This document shows positions 1 through 8,176 of a stretch of 64,000 bases of DNA, one piece after another. Source of the stretch: G965203045 sp965203045 (lineage in GTDB: Bacteria; Pseudomonadota; Gammaproteobacteria; PS1; Pseudothioglobaceae); NCBI GenBank assembly GCA_965203045.1, contig OZ241850.1:1550001-1614000 (forward strand). Reading direction: 5' to 3'. The notes beneath the pieces are model-generated. The model had not been told where the DNA came from, made no database searches, and saw only the letters and a list, made by a program, of their open reading frames with translations. The translations under genes and the position numbers were made by a program. Position 1 is the stretch's first letter. The number at the start of each line of letters is the position of its first letter.

Positions 1-1466
1 TAACCAACAGCATATTCCGATTTATTGCCAGTAGCTAGCGGCATTGCTCCAGTTTTATTAGATATTGCCATTAGTAAACTACCACGAATACGTGCTTGGA
101 TATTTTCCTCTGTTATATCTCTTTTAAGTCCTGCAAATAAAGAGGCTAAACTATGCTCAAAGCTCTCAACAATAGTGTTAATGGGAATATTATTATAAAT
201 TACATTCATAGTATTGGCTTGTTTTTGGGCATCAAGTAAGCTAATATCAGCAGTCCAAGCCGATGGCATCAATAGCGCTTCTACATTATCAGCACCGAGA
301 GCATCTACAGCAATTGCTAAAGTAAGCGCGGAATCAATGCCTCCTGAGAGCCCTAAAACCACTTTATTGAAACCATTTTTTATTACATAGTCTTTAGTTG
401 CTAATACCAAGGCGTCATAGGTGAGTTTTTGTTCTAAATAGTTAATAGTAGTATATTTTTTATAATCAATAAGACTAAGGCATGGCTTAAAAAATGGTAG
501 CTGACATTTTATATTAGCTAATTCATCCACAACAAATGAACCCCCATCAAAAACTAATTCATCTTGGCCGCCAATGCAATTAACATAGACTAACTGGCAA
601 TGATATTTTTTTGCTAAAAATTTAATTTGTTCTAACCGTTTTTGATGTTTTTGCACGCTAAATGGCGATGCGTTAATACTAATTATCATATCAGCGCTTA
701 ACTCAACCGACTTAGCAATTATATCCTCAGACCAAATATCTTCGCAAATTGTCAAAGCAATTTTATATTGTTCAATTTGAATAATATCTACCTCTTTGCC
801 AGTGCTAAAATAACGTTTTTCATCAAACACACCATAATTAGGCAATTTTTGTTTGTGGTAAATTGTTTTTATGCTTTGCTGATAAATTACAAAAGCAGCA
901 TTATATCGTTTATCATTAATAACATTAATACTACCAAAAATTATCCACATATCTTTAGGTAGAGACTTAATAATAAAATTATTTATATCAATAATTTGCT
1001 TAATAAATTTAGAACGTAATAACAAGTCTTCTGGCAAATAACCACTAGTTGCCAGTTCAGGAAAAATAATCAAGTTTGCACCTTTTATTTTTGCTTCATT
1101 AGCAGAGTTAATTATTAAATTAGCATTATTTTCTAGATCCGCTAGGGTAGGGTTAATTTGGGCTATGGCAATTTTAGGAGTTTTTTTAATAGGTTTGGCG
1201 TATAGATTAACATAGTTTTGCCAAAATTTAATTTTGGTCGTGTTTTGCTTGCTAATTGCATGTTCTAACTTGGTGTCTGCAATTATTTGGGCTGGGTCTA
1301 ATTCTAGTATTTGGGCAAATAAAAATGCATGTGTCTCTGAAAGAGTGGCAACACCACGACTATATTTACTTAAATTGCTTTGATTAATATCGAATTCTTG
1401 AGCAATTTTATAGTCATTATAGCCAGTTTTTTTTCTTAAAAGTGCTAAATATTCTTGTGTATTCAT
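1..1466 (-). CDS. nadE: Glutamine-dependent NAD(+) synthetase with N-terminal HTH domain (3' end outside window)
   Basis: Makes NAD from deamido-NAD using glutamine-derived ammonia. The frame reads unbroken from the ATG at 1466 to the window edge, giving 488 codons. Residues 1-72 form a Cro/CI-type helix-turn-helix (KIAQEFD, then NQSNLSKYSRG), followed by a linker with FWQNYVNLY to about residue 90, resembling small phage-type DUF3693 regulators. The nitrilase-like glutaminase domain starts near residue 97 (KIAIAQINPTLADL) with triad segments FPEL, HKQKLP and TICEDIW. The synthetase domain follows with the P-loop LSGGIDSA and, at the edge, ATGNKSEYAVG. No start codon lies between the two parts, so the fusion must be translated from 1466. 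No clear Shine-Dalgarno precedes it. It is divergent from aapJ. The enzyme call is firm; regulation by the HTH is inference. Confidence 0.9.
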   Translation of the reverse strand, partial: MNTQEYLALLRKKTGYNDYKIAQEFDINQSNLSKYSRGVATLSETHAFLFAQILELDPAQIIADTKLEHAISKQNTTKIKFWQNYVNLYAKPIKKTPKIAIAQINPTLADLENNANLIINSANEAKIKGANLIIFPELATSGYLPEDLLLRSKFIKQIIDINNFIIKSLPKDMWIIFGSINVINDKRYNAAFVIYQQSIKTIYHKQKLPNYGVFDEKRYFSTGKEVDIIQIEQYKIALTICEDIWSEDIIAKSVELSADMIISINASPFSVQKHQKRLEQIKFLAKKYHCQLVYVNCIGGQDELVFDGGSFVVDELANIKCQLPFFKPCLSLIDYKKYTTINYLEQKLTYDALVLATKDYVIKNGFNKVVLGLSGGIDSALTLAIAVDALGADNVEALLMPSAWTADISLLDAQKQANTMNVIYNNIPINTIVESFEHSLASLFAGLKRDITEENIQARIRGSLLMAISNKTGAMPLATGNKSEYAVG

Positions 1467-1513
1467 AATAATAACAATTATTTACAATAAAATAAGTTAT
1501 TTTTAACCAATAG

Positions 1514-1596
1514 TGGTAAAAATTACCTTAGTTATTTTATACCATTACTTATAAGATTAGCAAAAGATAATCAAACTTATGCTATAATCTTTTGCT
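1514..1596. promoter_or_regulatory. Inverted repeats and probable aapJ promoter in the nadE-aapJ gap
   Basis: Two inverted repeats lie in this divergent gap: TGGTAAAAATTACC at 1514-1527 (core GGTAA-AAA-TTACC) and AGCAAAAGAT at 1559-1568 with its perfect complement ATCTTTTGCT at 1587-1596. A TATAAT box at 1583-1588 overlaps the second repeat and would start aapJ about 18 nt before its AGGAGG ribosome site at 1602-1607. No good -35 box is seen. The position suits an operator, possibly bound by the HTH domain of the neighbouring NadE fusion, but that is only a hypothesis. Confidence 0.4.
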
Positions 1597-1612
1597 TTAA
1601 TAGGAGGATGCC

Positions 1613-2605
1613 ATGCGTTTTATCGCTTTTGTATTAAGTTTTTTAAGCATTATTAGTTATGCCAATACCCTAACTAATGTGCAAAAAAATGGCCATGTTA
1701 GATGCGGGGTTTCTACCGGTCTTGCTGGTTTCTCTAGTGTTGATTCTAAAGGTATTTGGCGTGGTATAGATGTTGATATGTGTAGAGCGGTTGCCGCAGC
1801 TGTTTTGGGTGATGCGCGAAAAGTTAAATATGTGCCTTTAAATCCAAAAGAGCGATTTGCCGCCCTTCAAAGTGGTGAAATTGATGTGCTCTCGCGCGTT
1901 ACTACTTGGACAACAACTCGTGATACCGCACTTGGATTGACTTTTGCAGGAATTAATTATTATGATGGTCAAGGCTTTATGGTAAAGAAATCTTTAGGCA
2001 TTAAACACTTAAAAGACTTAAATGGCGCTACTTTTTGTGTGAAAACTGGTACTACTCATGAACTTAATTTAGCAGATTATTTTCGCACCAATAACATGAA
2101 ATACAATATTATCACCACTGATTCATTTGTGCAAAATCGCAAAGCGTTTGAAAGCGACCGTTGCGATGCTATTACTAGTGACCAATCAGCCTTATATTCA
2201 CAAAAAATAACTTTAAAACAACCAGATAAATCAATAGTTTTAAGTGAGGTTATTTCCAAAGAACCATTAGGCCCAGTAGTTAGGAATGATGATATTGTTT
2301 GGTTAAATGTTGTCCGTTGGTCCCTTAACGCACTTATTAGCGCTGAAGAATTAGGTGTTAATAAACAAAATGTTGATAAACAAAACAATAATCCTGAAGT
2401 AAATCGTCTTCTAGGCAGGAGCGGACGTTTGCATGAAGGCTTGGGTCTAGATAAAAATTGGGCGCGAAATATCATCTCTCAAGTAGGTAATTATGCTGAA
2501 ATTTTTGAACGCAACCTTGGTGATGATACCCCGCTTAAAATCAAAAGAGGGTTAAATAATTTATGGAATAAGGGTGGTATTTTATATTCACCGCCATTTA
2601 GATAA
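1613..2605 (+). CDS. aapJ: General L-amino acid ABC transporter, periplasmic binding protein
   Basis: Captures amino acids in the periplasm and hands them to the AapQM membrane channel. The 330-residue product has a signal peptide (about residues 1-18, ending SYA), then the family's N-terminal block VRCGVSTGLAGFSS and the GIDVDMCRAVAAAVLGD segment of solute-binding family 3 proteins of the AapJ/BztA type. Length fits the family. Start is fixed by an AGGAGG six bases before the ATG. It heads the aapJQMP operon and lies divergent from nadE. The transporter class usually takes a broad range of L-amino acids including glutamate and glutamine; the actual substrate here is not shown. Confidence 0.93.
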   Translation: MRFIAFVLSFLSIISYANTLTNVQKNGHVRCGVSTGLAGFSSVDSKGIWRGIDVDMCRAVAAAVLGDARKVKYVPLNPKERFAALQSGEIDVLSRVTTWTTTRDTALGLTFAGINYYDGQGFMVKKSLGIKHLKDLNGATFCVKTGTTHELNLADYFRTNNMKYNIITTDSFVQNRKAFESDRCDAITSDQSALYSQKITLKQPDKSIVLSEVISKEPLGPVVRNDDIVWLNVVRWSLNALISAEELGVNKQNVDKQNNNPEVNRLLGRSGRLHEGLGLDKNWARNIISQVGNYAEIFERNLGDDTPLKIKRGLNNLWNKGGILYSPPFR

Positions 2606-2620
2606 TCGCTCTCATACGAT

Positions 2621-3751
2621 ATGAGGCTTTTTTCTGATAATCGTATTCGTTGGTTTTTATTTCAAATCATTACTCTGGTAGCAATTATCGGAGCAATTTA
2701 TCATATTTATGGTAATGTAAGCGATAACGTTAGTAGCCGTGGCATTAAGGTTGGTTTTGAGTTTTTAACCGCAGAAGCTGGATTTGACATTGCTGAAACT
2801 CTGATTGATTATAAGGAGTCTGATACTTATGCCAAAGTTTTTTTAGTTGGTATTACTAATACTCTTTATGTTGCTTTGATGGCGATTATCTTTTCTAGTA
2901 TTTTGGGAGTTATTATTGGCATTGCCCGATTTTCTGCTAATTGGCTAATTAGAAAATTAAGTAGCATCTACATTGAGGTTTTTCGCAACATTCCTATTTT
3001 ATTACAAATTATTTTCTGGCATAGTCTTATCTTAAACTTTGCTCCTAATGTGCGTCAAAGTGTAGTTTTTTTAGATGTCATTTATTTTAATTTAAGAGGT
3101 ATTTTTATGCCAAAAATAGTGGAGCTAGATGTATTATTTTATCTAATATTTAGCTTAGTTATTATATGTTTATTATTATTTTTACTTTATAAAAACAAAA
3201 TAAGATTTCCATTGTTAATATATAGGTTAGCACAATTATCATTAATTATTATCCCAATTATTTTATATATTAGTCTAGGCGGTATTTCTCTGGATATGCC
3301 TAAATTAAGCGGATTTAATTTTGAAGGCGGGTTTAGTATTAGTCCTGAGTTTTTTGCTCTAGCTTTTGCTCTTAGTGTTTATACCGCCACTTATATTGCT
3401 GAGGCGGTCCGTTCAGGTATTGAGTCTGTATCTAAAGGACAAAAAGAAGCTGCTTTTGCATTGGGATTAAACTCCAAACAAGTATTAAGATTTGTGTTAT
3501 TGCCTCAGGCTTTAAGAGTTGCGGTGCCACCTATTATTAATCAATATCTTAATGCTACTAAAAATTCGTCATTAGCTGTTGCTATTGGTTATCCAGATTT
3601 GGTGAGTGTTTTTACCGGCACTGCGTTAAATCAAGTAGGCCAAGCACTAGAAATAGTGGTAATGACTATGTTGGTTTATTTGATTATATCGCTAACAATT
3701 TCCTTATTACTAAATTGGTTCAATGCAAAATTGGCAATTAAAGAACGTTAA
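2621..3751 (+). CDS. aapQ: General L-amino acid ABC transporter permease AapQ
   Basis: One of two membrane subunits forming the amino-acid channel. The 376-residue protein has about eight hydrophobic segments and the permease loop that contacts the ATPase, EAVRSGIESVSKGQKEAA (EAA motif), near residues 266-283. The long periplasmic insert between the first two helices is typical of AapQ/BztB compared with shorter HisM-type permeases. It begins 15 nt after aapJ, and its TAA stop overlaps the aapM ATG by one base, indicating translational coupling. Confidence 0.92.
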   Translation: MRLFSDNRIRWFLFQIITLVAIIGAIYHIYGNVSDNVSSRGIKVGFEFLTAEAGFDIAETLIDYKESDTYAKVFLVGITNTLYVALMAIIFSSILGVIIGIARFSANWLIRKLSSIYIEVFRNIPILLQIIFWHSLILNFAPNVRQSVVFLDVIYFNLRGIFMPKIVELDVLFYLIFSLVIICLLLFLLYKNKIRFPLLIYRLAQLSLIIIPIILYISLGGISLDMPKLSGFNFEGGFSISPEFFALAFALSVYTATYIAEAVRSGIESVSKGQKEAAFALGLNSKQVLRFVLLPQALRVAVPPIINQYLNATKNSSLAVAIGYPDLVSVFTGTALNQVGQALEIVVMTMLVYLIISLTISLLLNWFNAKLAIKER

Positions 3752-4851
3752 TGGCAACTTATAAAAAACATCTACCCCAACCAGCGCCTATAAATAAAAT
3801 AGGTGGGTTATTGTGGCTAAAAAATAATTTATTTTCTAGTTATATCAATAGTATATTAACAATAGTTATTGTTTTTACTTTAATTAATGCTGTCTTGCCG
3901 TTACTAGATTGGCTTATATTTGATGCCAACTTGTTTGCCCAAAATGCAGGCGAGTGTAGAAGTATTAGTAATGGTGCTTGTTGGGCTTTTATTATTGATA
4001 AATTTGATTTATTTATTTATGGTTTTTATCCGCAGGATGAGCATTGGCGTGTGCATTCAGTATTATTATTAATAGCTCTTATTTGGACTATAATTCGTTT
4101 TGTAATTTATGATCTAACCACTAAAAGACTTGCAGTTTTATTAAGTTTTGTTATTTATCCTTTTTTTGCTTTTTATTTATTATATGGCGGTATTGGTTTA
4201 GAAGTTGTGCCCACAGACCAGTGGGGAGGGTTATTATTGACCTTAGTTATTGCAGCAGTCGGTATTATTGTTTCTATGCCGCTTGGTATTTTACTAGCCC
4301 TAGGCAGACAATCTTCAATGCCTGTTCTGCAATATTTAAGTATTATTTATATTGAATTTATAAGGGGGGTGCCTCTTATTAGTATTTTATTTATGGCATC
4401 GGTGGTATTGCCTTTATTTCTAGCTGCCGAGACTGAGATTGATAAATTATTACGCGCGTTAATTGGCATTGCTTTATTCCAAACCGCTTATGTTGCAGAG
4501 GTAATAAGAGGAGGGTTGCAAGCAATTCCAAAAGGACAATACGAAGCTGCTGATAGTTTAGGTTTGAGTTTTTGGCAAAGGACTAATTTAATTATTATGC
4601 CACAAGTATTAAAAATTTCTATCCCCAACTTAACTGGGTCTTGCATAGGTCTTTTTAAGGATAGTACCTTGGTTTTAATTATTGGCTTATTTGATATTTT
4701 AGCGATGGTGCGTCTTACGAGTAGTGATGTTAATTGGCTTGGTTTAGAGATCGAGGGCTATATTTTTGTAATGGTGGTTCTTTGGGTAATTTTATATTCA
4801 ATGTCAAAATATTCCAGATATTTAGAGACTAAATTAAAAACTGATAATTAA
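3751..4851 (+). CDS. aapM: General L-amino acid ABC transporter permease AapM
   Basis: Second membrane subunit of the amino-acid transporter, partner of AapQ. The 366-residue product is highly hydrophobic and carries the EAA loop EVIRGGLQAIPKGQYEAADS near residues 249-268. The N-terminal third contains a cysteine-bearing periplasmic loop (GECRSISNGACW) typical of AapM/BztC. The start is set by the one-base TAATG overlap with aapQ. It ends one base before the aapP ATG, so all four genes form one transcript. Confidence 0.92.
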   Translation: MATYKKHLPQPAPINKIGGLLWLKNNLFSSYINSILTIVIVFTLINAVLPLLDWLIFDANLFAQNAGECRSISNGACWAFIIDKFDLFIYGFYPQDEHWRVHSVLLLIALIWTIIRFVIYDLTTKRLAVLLSFVIYPFFAFYLLYGGIGLEVVPTDQWGGLLLTLVIAAVGIIVSMPLGILLALGRQSSMPVLQYLSIIYIEFIRGVPLISILFMASVVLPLFLAAETEIDKLLRALIGIALFQTAYVAEVIRGGLQAIPKGQYEAADSLGLSFWQRTNLIIMPQVLKISIPNLTGSCIGLFKDSTLVLIIGLFDILAMVRLTSSDVNWLGLEIEGYIFVMVVLWVILYSMSKYSRYLETKLKTDN

Positions 4852-4852
4852 T

Positions 4853-5590
4853 ATGAAAAATATTATTAGCATCAGCAATCTTAACAAATGGTTTGGCGAT
4901 TTTCAAGCGCTTAATAACATTAATTTAACCGTGGATAAGGGCGAAGTAATTGTAATTTGTGGGCCTTCTGGTAGTGGTAAATCAACCCTAATTCGTTGTA
5001 TTAACTATTTAGAAAAATTTCAACAGGGAAGTATTAGTGTTAATGGTTGTTTGCTAAAAGATGATATTAAGACTATCCGCCGCATTCGTTCTGAGGTAGG
5101 TATGATATTCCAGCATTTTAATCTATTCCCACATTTAAGTGTTTTGGATAATATTACTCTAGCACCAATTTGGGTAAATAGTAATAATAAACAACAAGCC
5201 CAAAAAATGGCAATGTCCTACTTAAAACGTGTTGGCATTGCTTCTCAAGCGTATAAATTCCCTAATCAGCTAAGTGGCGGTCAACAACAACGTGTTGCTA
5301 TTGCCAGGGCCTTATGCACTCAACCTAAAGTTATTTTATTTGATGAGCCCACCTCAGCACTAGACCCAGAAATGATTGCCGAGGTGTTAGATGTAATGAC
5401 TGAGCTGGCACAACAAGGTATTACTATGTTGTGTATAACCCATGAGATGGGTTTTGCTAAAAACGTTGCTGACCGAGTTATTTATATGGATGAGGGACAA
5501 ATTATTGAACAGAATGATACCAAGAACTTCTTTGAAAACCCTCAATCTAAATCATTAAAGAATTTTTTAAATCAAGTGCTTTCACATTAA
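4853..5590 (+). CDS. aapP: General L-amino acid ABC transporter ATPase AapP
   Basis: ATP-hydrolysing subunit that drives AapQM. The 245-residue protein has Walker A GPSGSGKST at residues 37-45, the ABC signature LSGGQQQR around residue 140, and Walker B VILFDEPTSALDPE with the switch histidine in CITHEMGFA. It belongs to the polar amino-acid (GlnQ/HisP-like) ATPases. It is the last gene of the operon. The 85-bp gap to the convergent pyrG holds only weak AT-rich repeats and no convincing terminator. Confidence 0.93.
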   Translation: MKNIISISNLNKWFGDFQALNNINLTVDKGEVIVICGPSGSGKSTLIRCINYLEKFQQGSISVNGCLLKDDIKTIRRIRSEVGMIFQHFNLFPHLSVLDNITLAPIWVNSNNKQQAQKMAMSYLKRVGIASQAYKFPNQLSGGQQQRVAIARALCTQPKVILFDEPTSALDPEMIAEVLDVMTELAQQGITMLCITHEMGFAKNVADRVIYMDEGQIIEQNDTKNFFENPQSKSLKNFLNQVLSH

Positions 5591-5675
5591 AGTTAAAAAT
5601 TAAAAACTTAAAATTTACCAATAAATTTAACATAATATACATTATGCGAAGTTAAATAAATATCAAAGATTATTA

Positions 5676-7310
5676 TTAATCCAAACAAGCCTTGATAAAG
5701 TCGGTAAAAAGTGGGTGTCCATCTCTGGGAGTGGAGGTAAATTCAGGATGGAATTGACAAGCGACGAACCAAGGGTGGTCGCTGATTTCTATCATTTCAA
5801 TTAAAGCGCCATCTTCTGAAGTACCAGAGATTATTAATTGTTGTTGATGAGATTGGTTGGCTATCTTATAAACTAAATCACTATTTGCCTCATAACGATG
5901 ACGATGACGTTCGGTAATGGTATTTTTTTGATAAATTGCCCAGCTTTTGGTTTCACTTTTAAGTAGGCATTTTTGCCCGCCAAGGCGCATAGTCCCACCT
6001 AAATCAGAAGTCTTAGTTCTTAATTGTTTAAACTTGCCTTCTTGCCATTCTGTAATTAATGATATAACTGGATATTTAGTATTAGCTTCAAATTCAGTGC
6101 TGTGCGCTTTGGGCATTTTGGCAACATTTCTTGCGTATTCAACAACAGCAAGCTGCATACCTAGACAAATTCCTAAAAATGGCACATTATGTTGCCGAGC
6201 ATATTGAATAGCATTTATTTTGCCTTCAATACCACGATTACCAAAGCCGCCGGGGACAAGAATAGCGTCCATATCAGCAAAAGCGTGTTTGGTATCATTA
6301 ATATTTATATTTTCACAATCAATATAGTGAATATTAACTTTAGTTTTAGTGTGAATACTTGCGTGTATCAACGCTTCTGATAGTGATTTATAAGATTCTG
6401 TTAAATCCATATATTTACCAACTATGGCTATATTAACACTTTGGGTAGGGTTATTAAGAGCATTAATTACTTGATTCCACTCTGATAAATCTGCTTCTTT
6501 TATATTAAGCCCAAGTTTTTTAACAGCTACCCTATCTAAACCTTGCTTGTGTAATAATTGAGGTATTTGATAAATACTATCTACATCTAGGGAAGTAAAA
6601 ACTGCCTCACTTGATACATTAGTAAATAAAGCTATTTTTTGTCGTTCGCTTTTGGGTAATTTAATAGAGCTGCGACAAATTAAAATATCAGGCTGGATAC
6701 CAATACTCCTTAATTCTTTAACTGAGTGCTGGGTGGGTTTAGTTTTTAGCTCACCAGCAACACTGATATAAGGTAATAAAGTAAGATGGATAAATAAGGT
6801 GTCCTCATCTGGTAATTCTAAGCTCAATTGTCTAATCGCCTCTAAAAATGGTAACGATTCAATATCACCAACTGTGCCGCCAATCTCAATTAAAGCGATA
6901 TCAGCATCATTAACACCGCTTGTGGTAAGTGCCTTAATTTCATCGGTAATGTGGGGAATAATTTGTACTGTTTGTCCTAAATACTCACCTCTTCTTTCAC
7001 GTTTTATTACATTTTCATACACCCTACCAGCGGTGAAATTATTACATTTTCCTAATTTAATGCGCACAAAACGTTCATAATGCCCTAAATCTAGGTCAGT
7101 TTCAGCACCATCATCGGTGACAAAAACCTCGCCGTGCTGTGTTGGATTCATAGTCCCGGGGTCAACATTTATGTAAGGGTCGAGCTTAAGTAAAGTAACT
7201 TTTAGGTTTCTAGACTCTAAAATTGCCGCTAGTGATGCAGCGGCGATACCCTTGCCTAGTGAAGATACTACACCGCCGGTGATAAAAATATATTTAGTTT
7301 GTTTGCTCAT
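5676..7310 (-). CDS. pyrG: CTP synthase
   Basis: Converts UTP to CTP with ATP and glutamine. The 544-residue protein matches the usual length. Its amidoligase domain opens with FITGGVVSSLGKG and carries DPYINVDPGTMNP. The C-terminal class I glutamine amidotransferase domain has the nucleophile cysteine in GICLGMQLAVVEYARN (near residue 380) and the His-Glu pair in CQFHPEFTS. The start overlaps the end of nusB by 17 nt, so it is the distal gene of the rib-nusB-pyrG operon. It converges on aapP. Confidence 0.97.
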   Translation of the reverse strand: MSKQTKYIFITGGVVSSLGKGIAAASLAAILESRNLKVTLLKLDPYINVDPGTMNPTQHGEVFVTDDGAETDLDLGHYERFVRIKLGKCNNFTAGRVYENVIKRERRGEYLGQTVQIIPHITDEIKALTTSGVNDADIALIEIGGTVGDIESLPFLEAIRQLSLELPDEDTLFIHLTLLPYISVAGELKTKPTQHSVKELRSIGIQPDILICRSSIKLPKSERQKIALFTNVSSEAVFTSLDVDSIYQIPQLLHKQGLDRVAVKKLGLNIKEADLSEWNQVINALNNPTQSVNIAIVGKYMDLTESYKSLSEALIHASIHTKTKVNIHYIDCENININDTKHAFADMDAILVPGGFGNRGIEGKINAIQYARQHNVPFLGICLGMQLAVVEYARNVAKMPKAHSTEFEANTKYPVISLITEWQEGKFKQLRTKTSDLGGTMRLGGQKCLLKSETKSWAIYQKNTITERHRHRYEANSDLVYKIANQSHQQQLIISGTSEDGALIEMIEISDHPWFVACQFHPEFTSTPRDGHPLFTDFIKACLD

Positions 7311-7704
7311 TTAAGGTTATTTTATCTAATAATTGGTGAATAAATTTATCTGCTTTGCTAGTGCCATATTGTTTAGCAAGTTCAATAGCTTCGTTAATGA
7401 TAATAGCCCTTGCTAACTTGCCCTGCTTTAATTCATAAGCTCCTAGGTAGATAATGGCTAGATCAATTGGGGCAATCTCATTGATATTATGCTTTAATTT
7501 TGTTTGTATTAAAGCTGTTAATTCTGCTAACTCTTTGATAATACCCTCCAAAGTTCTATGGAAGAAAACAGTTGCAGTTTTACCCCTTTGATTCATAAGT
7601 GTGTGGCTACTAATTAAGTCAATACTTCCTCCAATTAATAACCACTGGTAAAGGGCTTGGACGATACTCATTCTAGCGCGTTGTTTAGGCGTTTTAAACC
7701 CCAT
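7294..7704 (-). CDS. nusB: Transcription antitermination factor NusB
   Basis: All-helical RNA-binding factor that joins NusE on boxA RNA during rRNA antitermination. The 136-residue product begins with the family signature (KQRARMSIVQALYQWL) and has the typical end block with AIIINEAIELAKQYGTSKADKFIH. It overlaps ribH by 11 nt and pyrG by 17 nt. The ribH-nusB order is widespread in proteobacteria, which supports the call. Confidence 0.94.
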   Translation of the reverse strand: MGFKTPKQRARMSIVQALYQWLLIGGSIDLISSHTLMNQRGKTATVFFHRTLEGIIKELAELTALIQTKLKHNINEIAPIDLAIIYLGAYELKQGKLARAIIINEAIELAKQYGTSKADKFIHQLLDKITLNEQTN

Positions 7705-8176
7705 AGCTTTGTTTTAGTAAATAAATCATTTCAATTAGTGCTAAGGCTGCTTCCTCGCCTTTATTACCTTTATTCCCCCCTGCCCTATCAAGTGCTTGTT
7801 GTTTGTTATTAGTGGTTAGAATACCAAATGTAATTGGCAAATCAAAGCTGCGCGCTATCTCAGCAACACCACTACTAGCCTCACGGCAAATATAGTCAAA
7901 ATGAGGCGTCTGCCCTTTAATAACCGCTCCAAGAGCAACAATGCCATCATATTTAGTGGTTTTTGCTAGATGTTTACACATAACAGGCACCTCAAAAGCA
8001 CCGGGAATATAATAAATATCTATATTATTATCGCTCAGGCTGTATTTTTGAAATACTGCTAGGGCTCCAGCTAATAATTTATCAGCAATATTTTTATAAA
8101 AATTAGCTACCACAATTGCTATGTGTTTATTGACTAAAAAATCTGTGCTACTTTTATCAAATTTAACAATTTTCAT
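7694..8176 (-). CDS. ribH: 6,7-dimethyl-8-ribityllumazine synthase
   Basis: Condenses the ribBX product with the pyrimidine intermediate to lumazine, the substrate of RibE. From the ATG at 8176 the product is 160 residues, a normal size. Visible motifs are GAFEVPVMCKHLA, GAVIKGQTPHFDYIC with the catalytic histidine, and FGILTTNNKQQALDRAGG. A TTG at 8185 in the same frame would add three residues, but the ATG gives the canonical start. The gene overlaps the ribBX end by 14 nt and nusB by 11 nt. No strong ribosome site is seen, so translational coupling is likely. Confidence 0.95.
   Translation of the reverse strand: MKIVKFDKSSTDFLVNKHIAIVVANFYKNIADKLLAGALAVFQKYSLSDNNIDIYYIPGAFEVPVMCKHLAKTTKYDGIVALGAVIKGQTPHFDYICREASSGVAEIARSFDLPITFGILTTNNKQQALDRAGGNKGNKGEEAALALIEMIYLLKQSYGV

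Noticed and set aside
768..962. 64-codon plus-strand frame at the left end
   Set aside because: Antisense to nadE, low complexity, no ribosome site.
2077..2475. 132-codon minus-strand frame inside aapJ
   Set aside because: Lies entirely antisense to aapJ, whose protein family is certain; composition is not protein-like.
5592..5631. GTTAAA...TTTAAC repeat in the aapP-pyrG gap
   Set aside because: Only A/T-rich pairs with a long loop, expected by chance at this base composition.
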